64,000 bases of DNA, taken from the NCBI GenBank assembly GCA_047495785.1, contig JBLDXI010000033.1:2480001-2544000 (forward strand), in the 5' to 3' direction. Shown one piece after another: positions 54,964 to 64,000 of the stretch (positions within the stretch are counted from its first letter, which is position 1; every line of letters begins with the position of its first letter). A program made the translations under genes and the position numbers. The notes under the pieces were generated by a model. The model searched no databases, was not told where the DNA came from, and saw only the letters and a program-made list of their open reading frames with translations. Source of the DNA: Lepidodermella squamata (lineage: Eukaryota > Gastrotricha).

Positions 54964-57083
54964 TCAGACATCGCCGGGTAATTTCACGGCAAGAGGTGAC
55001 ACCACGAGGTTCGATGAAAGGCTACCGGTAGTTGCGTCGCATTCTGACACAGGCTGTGATTGAAAGTTTTCCAAAATAATCTGCATCAATTCAAATTAAA
55101 ACAAAATATACCGCTATGCATTTAGGGGGTGCATTAGCCCAGGCTGTAAGTTCTTCGCAATAGCCGGTCAGGCTATTTTTGCACATAATCCTCGAGCGGG
55201 TGCCTCGACAACCCGGCACTGAGCAACATGTGTAAGTTCGCTTCCACCTAGTATGGCAGCACCAGCAAGTCAAATTCTGCGAAACACAGGTCACAATATG
55301 AATCATATCGATCAAAGCAACAGTTCGAACTTACCATGGGTTCTTCGGTAATAGGCGGTATTGTCGTGGTCGTTGTTGTTGTTTCCTCCAAAGTTGTTTG
55401 CGTAGTCGGCGTTGAGGTTGTAGAAACACTCTCGGCTGTAGTAGAAATCAGCAAACGAAAATTCTCCGTGCTTGGAGATGGTGTTGTAGTTGTTTTTCTC
55501 GTCGGACGTTCTGTAAATTCCCCAGATTGAGAACTGCAAGATTTGAATGGACAAAAATTCACCTTTCGGCTGACCCTCAGCCAGCCGTTTTATCACTTCA
55601 TCACTGACGGAACAGCGAAATAGACCATTCTAGAGGTAAAAAGAGGCATATAAATAAAATGATAGATCCGAGGGAAATTGTACCTTCTGGCATAAGGGTT
55701 CCGTGTATTTCCATTTTTCGACGTTGGCGCAATAATCAGTTTTAACGTTAGCACACTTTGGTTCCTCCTGGGTGCCATTGCAGCCCAAAGTCGGGCAACA
55801 ATGAAACTGAAATGTTCACTTTAAATACGAATTCCAAGCTCAGAAATTGCTGAACAAACCGTTCTAGGCAGATATTTTCCTCCTTTTTGGCCGAACTGCG
55901 TCGTTGGCGACGAGCAGCACCAACAGTTACCATCCTGATCATCTGGTGGCATCATAGTCGTCGTCGAATCAATCCCGCGCTGGTCATGCACTTGCGGCTC
56001 AGTCGTATCAACTCGAGTAGTCGTTGATTCAGTAGTTGAAGCGATGGAAGTATCTGCCGTCGTAAGCACCACTGTTGTAGTTGGTGTTTCAGTCGTCGTT
56101 GCTGTTGTAGAAGTCGGTAATGTTGTTAATTCTGCAGTCGTCGACTCAGTCTGGGTAGTAGTTGTAGTAGTCTCGGTCGCCGTTGTTAGGGTTATTGGCA
56201 CCACCGTTGAAATAGTAGTCTCACTATGCTCCAAAGTCGATGTCGTGGACATTTCATACGAAAATGAGCCTGGAGTGGTTTTAGCTTCAACTGTACTCAG
56301 CGTAGTCTTTGCATCTTGGTCATCATTTTGATCGACACGAAAAACGAACTTCTTAGCGCCCGACTGAAGTTGCAACAGCGCTACCGCGTCACAGGACTGC
56401 GCCAGGGGAGAAATCAGGCGAAGCTCGCCATCAGCATCTGTAGCTTGATGGAAGCCGACAAAGGCTGGCACCAGGCGATCTGCCTCACAGACGTCGTCCG
56501 CATTGCAGCTGTAAACTCGCCAACTTGTCCAATTCAACGAGTCGTACTTGAAAATTGCATAGGACGCTGTGCCATCAGTGGCTAGTGCTAATTGGAATGT
56601 ATTTCTCGGCGCGTTGGTGCCGCAGTACTTGGCGCCGCCAAAGTAGGTGACGTTGTGCCAGGTCGCAACAAACGCCCACTTCAGCGGCGCACTGGCAGAT
56701 ACGTCGCGACTGATTTCAGTTAAGAGATCACCCGTTGTCATCTGGCGATAATACACGTTTCCATCTTGCTCGGTATGTATGTCGGACCAAAACGGAGCGA
56801 TTAAACGGTGCACGCCTGCGGCAGAAGTGTCGCTGCATAGTTGAACGTATTGATTGATACTGCTGTCGAACGAAACTGCTCCATTGATGTTAAGGTGAAG
56901 TTTCGATTCGCGACGCCTCGCGAATACAAATATTTCACTTAAATTGACTTCAGCAGACAGGTCATCGCCGCGGAGCAGGACAGCGTCGCCGTGTTCAGGG
57001 CCAAAAGGATACAGCGATGAGGCGTTGATCGTCGGAAGAATTTTCAGTATTATTCCACAAAATACGAAATAAAATATGTCCAT
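54964..57083 (-). CDS. secreted NIDO-mucin protein with two cysteine-rich modules
   Basis: Six exons: 57083-55860, 55806-55684, 55629-55563, 55510-55335, 55276-55112, 55053-54964 (1,845 nt, 614 aa; phases agree). The start is the ATG of a signal peptide (MDIFYFVFCGIILKILPTI); the longer upstream frame has no ATG. Residues about 22-230 form a NIDO domain (LYPFGPEHGDA; APFWSDIHTEQDGNVYYRQ; LDGTASY-type core). A Thr/Ser-rich stalk spans about 270-385. Then comes a Cys-rich module (CWCC...CC..GC.G...C...YC...W...C), a second Thr-rich linker, and a second copy of that module. No membrane segment is visible, so it is probably a secreted matrix or mucus protein. NIDO occurs in nidogen, tectorin and Mesh-type proteins. 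The Cys module is not one I recognise. Confidence 0.85.
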
Positions 57084-59362
57084 CGCTCCTCTATGTTGGA
57101 CAAAGAGACCTCTAATTTCCCATTGAATCAAGACGCAATGGCTTCTTTTCAAAAAAAACGAGAAAATTATGTTTTCCTTGTCATCGGTGCGATGGGTTAT
57201 AGCATAAGACAGCTTTATTCAGGGCAAAGCTGTAGAAAATGAATAAAAATTCAATTCAGCACTCGAGTGGGCAGAGAGTTAGAGCCTATCTGGGTGGGAC
57301 TCCTCAGGGATAATAATTTCAGGGTAACGGCTGAAGTGTCCAATAAGTGCTTGGTAAATATGGTAATAATGTTAACTGCAATTTAGCCACGCCTCTTTTT
57401 TCTCTACTAAAATAGCGAATAGCGAAGTTCTTAAAAAAAAACTTGCGACTTTTTCCAATTCCCGATTGATCGTCTGATCAGATTTTCATTAATAAGGCAT
57501 AACTCGGGATTTGATGCGCAGAAACTTCATTTCTTTTGGGTGTGATTGTGTTTCATCCGAACAATGGCCTGCGTTCTTTCATCCTGCCAACTAAAATAAT
57601 TCAAATAGCGCAAAATCAAGTTTCATCACATTTCATGGAAGTTTCCATGGGACTTGGGAAACGTAGAAAAAATTATTAATCCTATAGCCAGCCAATTGCT
57701 TGATCGGGAAGTCATTAAGCAGAAGAACAGTTGTAAGTACGGATTTCAGCTAAAATGCAGCATGTGGCCCAATAATCATGAATATCGGCTTCTATAACTA
57801 AATTAAACAAGAATAAGTGAGACGGGTGAAATGATTTTTCGCGAAATAGCCGGTGGGCAGGTTTCCCAGCCGCCTATTAAAAAATATAAGGAAACGCGAG
57901 TGAATACACATGAACGTTAGCAGCAAAAAATCGAACACAGCGGTAACGTAAACAAAACGCAGACTAGTAATCTAGTGTTATAAACTGACAAGGTATCATA
58001 ATAGAGATAACAAACCTGCGTCGTTATGCCAGTTCCGAAGGCCAATACTTACAAACCTTCAAGCATATTATTGCCTCCAATTTAGGTCATGTAAATGGTT
58101 TTCTAAAAGGAGTCGATAAAAAACAAATCGCGCAAGGTCAGTATTTTGACTATTTTGATGTTCATTGTTTTCATTGTATATTTAGCGTTACTGACGGAAT
58201 TGTATCTAGTACCTACCTAGGAACAGACAAAAATACGCCAGTCTAAATATCTGATTGATATAGGTAGATCATCAACACATGGTCAAGAAAACATGCTGCG
58301 CTAATAACCGCCGGTGAGTGGGAAAAAAGCTCATGCTCTGTTCTACAACGGCCACTCCCCGCATGATTGACGCGTGGAACTAGCGTTGAACGGTATAAAA
58401 AGGCGTATTGCGTGGGCTCAAATTGATCAGCGCCTCTAAAGAATCCGCTACTTGAAGCGATATGCAGCTATCATGAGATAGCAATAAAAAGGTAAGACTT
58501 ACTCAATGAGATGATTGTTCCGTAAAACAAAAAAATTGAAAGCGCTCGGAGAATCATTGCTCCATGCAAGAGCCCCGGGCGCCGGCTACACGTGTGATTT
58601 TTTGCGCGTATTTTCATCGCCGGCCAAGGTCCTCATCCCAGAAACATATGGTATTAATCGCCGCCAAACAATGTACCGGCGGCTACAACGGCGCATCGGC
58701 GTCCTCATAATTTGCTCTATTACATTTCGGTGTTTTAAAAGAAAGAAAATAATAACAACTATCGACCACATAATGTTATGTTGGCGCATATGAAAAATAA
58801 TCATCTCTTGAAAAATTAGTTTCAGTGCAATAATTGGATATCAATGCCAAAATAGAGGCAAACAACAAATCTCAACATATATTCAATTGATCTCCCACGT
58901 GTACTCGCATGATGGTGTGTCCATTTTTGAACTTGCTTTAGACCGCGATATTCTCAACGAAATATCTCTGAAAAAAGGGATCGATGTTGGCCGAATAATC
59001 ATATTAAGACGTTGCCCTATGTAGCACGTTCCGCGCCAATATAATGTAATCAAACCAGTGAGAAAGCGAGAGCGAACACATTTTCTGATCTTTGGCGCCG
59101 CGAGGGGCGGCGAGCCGATGGTTGCCAAGAGTGCATCTCATCAATGTGTCCAATTTTTTGCGACGTTTTAGTCTTTTTTCTTGTCACAGACACATGCACT
59201 TCAATAATGGCTTTGCGCTTATCCAATGCAATCAAAATCAAAATCGAGGGTATCGTCGAAAACAATTATTGATGAAAAAATGATACTTTCATCTTGTATT
59301 TATGCATTTATTAGATCAGCAAGCATCAGTGGTATATCAACCGCGCGTAACTTCTAGAAGTA
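57084..59362. other. intergenic, orphan TATA box, no convincing gene
   Basis: AT-rich spacer between the NIDO-mucin and lipase genes. A well-formed TATAAAAA lies at 58394-58401 on the plus strand, where no plus-strand gene follows. A plus-strand frame at 58515-58793 begins about 115 bp after it but has no ATG and no domain. TTTATT at 59307-59312 reads AATAAA about 50 nt after the lipase stop (minus strand). Confidence 0.5.
58394..58401 (+). promoter_or_regulatory. orphan TATA-box candidate
   Basis: TATAAAAA in a locally GC-richer context (GAACGG before it, GGCGTATTGCG after it), as expected of a core promoter. However, no plus-strand coding gene is recognisable downstream. It may serve a non-coding transcript or be a chance match. 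Confidence 0.25.
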
Positions 59363-61410
59363 TTAACAAGCAGTGAGGCGGCGGGAATCTTTGCTTTTCA
59401 GCGCGTCTTTCGAGTTGTCACAGAATTTGGACTCGGTTTGGAATTCACCGCTGAAAACATTGACGCTCTGAGGATAGATTGTCGGACTCCACTGCCATTG
59501 CCCGATTTCGTAGAATGGCGCATCGTGCTTCCACATTATTTCCACGCCAACGACCTGAGCGAAACGCTCTTTCGTGATAATCAAGTGGTCGAACGAGGCG
59601 CCATTTTCAAGATAAAAATTGTTTCTTTCAAAAAAGTTGGACCAGTATGAATACATTACAAATTCATATAAGTAAAGTCTTACTCGCCGAGCTCAATGAA
59701 ATCGGTTTGTACGCCGTCCTCGCCGAAAAGTTTAACCCAGACACGGCCTTTCTGCTTCTTATTGTTGTTGTTTTTCAAGGTCAAGCGAATGTGATGATGA
59801 TAACCTATGAACATTATTTTGACAGAAAAATATTTTAATTAATTAAAGAGTTACGGCAGTAAGGTTTATCGTTCCCGGTCATCGCCCAATACATGTTGTT
59901 CACGGAACCATCAGTTGGCTTGACAGCGCGAACGCCAATGCTGTTACATTGGGTTGTGTCACCTTCTGGGCAGCGAAGACACCGACCAGTCCTGAATTCG
60001 TCCCACCCGCCATCGCACTTGTAGACCCGCCAGGGGCAATCGCTTGGAGTAATAACCTCCTTGGGATATTCGTATCTGAAATTAATTTGAAGATGGATTT
60101 GGAAAATGAATTAATGATGTTTTTTTTCATACCCTCGGACGTGGTTGCAACCAAAGACATGCCTGAATCCTTCTGTGAGTCCCTGACCAATGAGCGACTT
60201 AATGGGACCTACGTCTTTGCAGCCATTTTGCTTTTTGCCTCCATTTGGATAAACATCAACGTGTCCGGACGGCTGCCACAATCCTAGGCCGCCATTTGTC
60301 GTGACGACGTTGAAAATACTGCTGGCATCGGTGTGTACGACATCAACGAATTCAGCATCTGTTTCGTCAAGGCGAACGGCTGGGTCCATATTTTCGAAAT
60401 ACGGATCGGCCGGGTCCATTCCAGTGATGCGCGCTAGACCAGGCAATCGTTCTCCAGCATAGCCACTGGCGTGAGCTCCCAAGGAATGGCCGAGAACATG
60501 AAAATCGCTCAATTTAGCTCCAGTTTCGGTCTTTTTTACGTATCGAAAGTCAATTGAATTAAATAACTGATGTTAAAAATAATTATTTTACTTACGACCA
60601 TCAACTTGATCAACTGAGCTGTTTCTGCGCCGACTACGCGAATATTGGCTGCAGACTAAAATTCAAATCGAATTACAACATTTATAAGCGTAAAGTGTAG
60701 GTTTATTTCACCTGTCCGTACAACTTGAAACCTTTGAGATTCCATCTGACGACTACGACATTGCAATCTTCAACGGCCAGGAAATCGCCTTTCATGTCCT
60801 TTCAAGAGAAAGTGGATGCGAGTTGAAGATCCAAGGAATGATACCAAGAAACTAACATAAATCCACTGGTGTTCGTCATTCCAGCCATGTAATATGAATT
60901 TTGTTGGGACTTGCGGATTGAAATTCGACTGGCGCAAAATTTCCGCATCATTGGGTCTCAAATTGTAGGCTGAGGCCAAGTTCTTTCGCGTGAATAGGGC
61001 GTACTCAGTGCCGATGGCTTCCGGGCTTTCGGGCAATAACGCAATGCGGCCGAATGCGGAGAATGGCGCAGCAGTAGAGAAGCAGCCCAAGTCACCGTAG
61101 CAAACCTCCTGATCTTTGGCTATTAAAATCGTGCAATATTTTAAGAACGCATGTAATACAGGGCATAAAAGTCATCAATCTACCACGCCACACCTTATAG
61201 GCTAAGAGCTATATTTCCCCATTGCTCATTATTTAGGTGGATTAAAAGCTACTTCCATTAAACAATGTTCAAATTGAGAGTGCGTAAAATCTAAGAAGCT
61301 TTCTGAAACTTACCCAGTCCGTACGGTTCGGCATCTAAAACATCGATGGTATTGCAGTGTATTAACGGCAGAAGGGCAACCAAAGTCACTAAAGCAAGTG
61401 GCGTCGTCAT
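59363..61410 (-). CDS. secreted pancreatic-type triacylglycerol lipase with PLAT domain
   Basis: Eight exons: 61410-61314, 61119-60857, 60798-60712, 60655-60596, 60530-60133, 60075-59855, 59804-59684, 59624-59363 (1,509 nt, 502 aa; phases agree). A signal peptide (MTTPLALVTLVALLPLIHC) precedes the family N-terminus (CYGDLGCFSTAAPF). The oxyanion-hole motif FILHGW, the nucleophile motif GHSLGAHASGYAGE, the catalytic Asp in GMDPADPYFE and the catalytic His in CNHVRGYEYP are all present, so the enzyme should be active. The lid loop between NGCKDVG and GCNH is short. The last two exons encode a PLAT/LH2 beta-sandwich (HHHIRLTLKNN, GRVWVKLFGEDG). The length matches animal pancreatic lipases. It should hydrolyse dietary or storage acylglycerols or phospholipids extracellularly, probably in the gut. 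The exon-5 acceptor (AAAAAAG) is unusual. Confidence 0.93.
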
Positions 61411-62409
61411 TTTCGAGAATATAACAGAGGATTAATCTGAGGGGAAAGAACTTATTTCCTGTAGCTTCTGAAAGGTGCCTTATCGCCCGAGTTTTTTTGG
61501 GAGCTTTTATCTCGACCGTGCTAACAGCTGAATTTTCGGATAGATGCAAGAACAAATCATGTTCAACTACTGTAGTCGTGCTGTGAACTTTCGGTGCCGC
61601 CACACCACAACGGACTGGTGCACGGATATCGTTCTCTCACGTCGAGCTATTAGGTGACGCTGTCAAAAGGGTGTGTCATAGTTCATTTCTGGAAAAATCT
61701 ACTCATGTGTTTCGATCTTATGAACAGTCTAAACCGGACATTTTCTGAACCGGGCCATTTTGGGTCGCTCGATCCGAAAGTGAATTCACATGTGAATTTG
61801 TGTAGACTTTTTACCGGACTCTTTAAACCGGGTTAGAAAAGTGTCCTTGAAAATATTATACGCTTATTTTCCAACTTAAGCTGCAGATCCTTCGCAAAAA
61901 ATCTTCTTTCGTTAAGTTCGCTGTGATTGCTGCAAATAATACCTGTTTCAGCGCATAACTTCGCCCGAGACGCAAAGGTAAATGAGAAATAACTGCACAA
62001 GTTTATATCACTTATTTTATTTCGAACTATGCATTTCCGATTATTCCAGCGTTAAAATAAACAACCCGCCTCTCATTCACCACTCCAACACAATGTTACA
62101 ATAGGAATAGAATAATATTTTAGATGAAACCCTCATTTATTCCGAATACGTCTAGACGAATAATTATCGGCTTCATCATTCAAAATCCGGCATTCATAAT
62201 AACAGAATAACCTTCGAAATTAAAGCTATAAATGTTTTACCAGCATTTGAGATTTGGTCTTAAACACATGACACACTTTAGGACGGAATGTCACAGTCGA
62301 TTTCGAAAGAATAATAATAACATTAATAATATATTTAGATAGAACTCAAGAGCAAGAATTGCATCAAATGCTTCACTGATTAGTCAAATTGAATTGCACG
62401 AACATGACT
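61411..62409. other. intergenic between lipase and TMEM214 genes
   Basis: Holds the lipase promoter and the 3' UTR of the TMEM214 gene. TTTATT at 62136-62141 (AATAAA on the minus strand) is a poly(A) candidate about 270 nt after the TMEM214 stop. The antisense-overlapping frames at 61310-61836 are shadows of the lipase first exon or have no support. Confidence 0.5.
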
Positions 62410-64000
62410 TCAAAGACCTTTGCTGGAACCGGAAACGGGCAATGACTGCGTCAACTGCCGGATCCACGGGAGGGCGACATCGTTGACGTACTTCGAAATG
62501 GCCGCGGAGCTTTCTTGGATGTATTTGCTGCTGGTTGGACTGAAAGATTGGTCAAGATTAGAATAATTTCAGAGATCAAAAGGAAATCAGACTTACATGG
62601 CGGTCTTCGTTACCCACTCGTAGCCTTTGTTTCCGAGGGTTCGGAAATCAACACCATTCGAAAGCATCCAAGCGTGTGCCTTCTGGCCTTGCTCAACTGA
62701 GAATTCATAGGCTTTAGCAGCATATTCGGAACTAACATCATAAGCCACAATGCTGTAATCAACAGCCGTCGCGTAGAACTTGGACCCATACTCGACTGCG
62801 AAAGCCTGAACCTTGGGACTGTATTCGGCGTAATACTTATCGCCGTGCTTTTTCGCTTCCGAAAGATAATAAGACACGTGTTTCGACGCCGGTTCGTAAA
62901 CAGTCCACGCGAATTGGCCAGCTTTAGCAGCGTACGGTTTGACTTGCTCAATGTATGGGCCGACATGAGGATGGACAACAGCGTATGCTTCAAGGGATCG
63001 TTTCTGGACATGATTCAGCGTTTCGGCGACAGGACGGTACAAATTGTACTTGCGGAGCTGTTTCGTAGTGTACATGGCTTGCGCGTCGCCATTTGACATC
63101 AACAGATCAGCTCCAAGGGCGAGGATAGCGAGGAAAAGTAATGTTCGGGTCAGCCTGAAGGCGCCAGAGAAAAGTCGACGGAAAAAGCCACGTTTTTCCG
63201 CATATCCCGCCATGTCGCCTCTTGCGCTAATAGCCACGGCCGAATCAACTTTCTTCAATGTCTTTTTCATTTGCGAAATGTCCGGGACGTATTGAGCGAA
63301 AAAAGACATATTCTCGTTGACACTGGAGCTAAGGTATCTGAAAATCAGACATGTTGACATTTTCAATCTGATTTATGAAATGGTAACATACCCAGCGTTT
63401 TCAGGGTAGCGTCCGCAAGTGCCAATCCAAGCATTGCTGCATGCAGCTTGGTCGCAATGCAAACAAACCAGCAGATTTGACAACATCTAAATAGGCTCAA
63501 ATTGTAACCAAGAACAAATTCAGACATTGAACTAAACAGTACCTCTTTCTTGACAAAAATAGGTAGGCTCTCGTTGTATCGGATGAGAAAAGATGGAAAC
63601 ATCGTAGACGGCGAGCAATCACATCCGAACTTCATTAGCAAGACCTTGATCTTGAAACATAGGGTTGCCATTTGGCGTTTCTGGGCCGGCGTCATGCGGT
63701 TCAAAAACGCGGGCTGATTCATTTTTCCCGTGTTGGCGTTGACAGGGTATACCATATCAAAGAGGCGGAAAAAGTTGTGCGGAGAAACAGAAACCTCGCG
63801 AGCGAACAATTCAAAGTTCGGTGGTGGGTTGTATGGCTGGCAATCCTGAAGTGCATTCACGAGGAGATCGAAAGCTGGTTTCAAAGTTTGCGGTGCCGAT
63901 GATGGAGGCAACTGAAACTCGTTAAGCACGTTGTAAGCGTTCATCAGCTTCTCGCCGTTTGCCAAGGTCACACTGGTCATATTTGGCAGCTGAATGGTGG
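62410..64000 (-). CDS. TMEM214: TMEM214 homologue (5' end beyond the window)
   Basis: Four exons are visible: 64000-63543 (open at the edge), 63486-63392, 63337-62597, 62539-62410, about 475 residues to the TGA at 62410-62412. TMFPSFLIRYNESLPIFVKK then E|MLSNLLVCLHCD across the intron matches the conserved TMEM214 stretch in which FFPSF...KKELL is followed by a short helical repeat. One hydrophobic segment follows (LFLAILALGADLLM) after an RRLF basic patch. The remaining roughly 190 residues are a Tyr/Ala-rich amphipathic region. Vertebrate TMEM214 is an ER membrane protein that recruits procaspase-4 during ER stress; whether that role is conserved here is unknown. The missing N-terminus should hold roughly the first third of the protein. 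Confidence 0.85.

Overview
The window is animal nuclear DNA. Genes are split by many very short introns (about 45-75 bp, GTAAGT-like donors, TTTTCAG/TTTTAG acceptors). Coding exons are GC-balanced and sit in AT-rich intergenic DNA holding TIR elements and simple repeats. Intron style, acceptor-like TTTTAG/TTGTAG sites just upstream of several start codons, and the gene families point to an ecdysozoan, most likely a nematode. I infer this from style only; a tardigrade or other small-intron invertebrate is not excluded. I see no CRISPR, rRNA, tRNA or bacterial operon.

Left third (1-21.4 kb): the 3' end of an unidentified gene with an acidic Trp-rich tail (2-241, +); a four-unit array of a 424-bp palindromic element (2756-4453); a 1,547-aa membrane protein with two IgGFc-binding-like regions, collagen and EGF (7816-13010, +); an LRR-mucin membrane protein (14961-17141, -); a CpG-rich intergenic stretch; and a two-exon secreted lipocalin (20741-21384, +).

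Middle (21.4-34 kb): a heptamer satellite, a small palindromic TIR element, two TA-flanked MITE-like elements, a non-autonomous hAT-like element with a perfect 8-bp target duplication, then a FAM135 homologue (26850-31010, -), reconstructed as five exons with every splice phase consistent.

Right half (34-64 kb), all on the minus strand: a 31-exon, 4,228-aa type I membrane protein built from three successive NIDO-AMOP-VWD-(cadherin-like)-EGF-SEA blocks (34064-48513); a mucolipin/TRPML channel (49812-53052); a small orphan secreted protein (53741-54154); a NIDO-mucin protein with two copies of an unfamiliar cysteine-rich module (54964-57083); a pancreatic-type lipase with PLAT domain (59363-61410); and the C-terminal two thirds of a TMEM214 homologue (62410 to the edge).

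Four of the eleven genes encode large adhesive or mucin-like surface or matrix proteins. They may contribute to an apical epithelial or gut coat, but that link is inference. Lipase, lipocalin and mucolipin would fit a digestive or endolysosomal setting equally loosely. All gene models were built by hand from splice signals, phases and remembered family features, with no database search.
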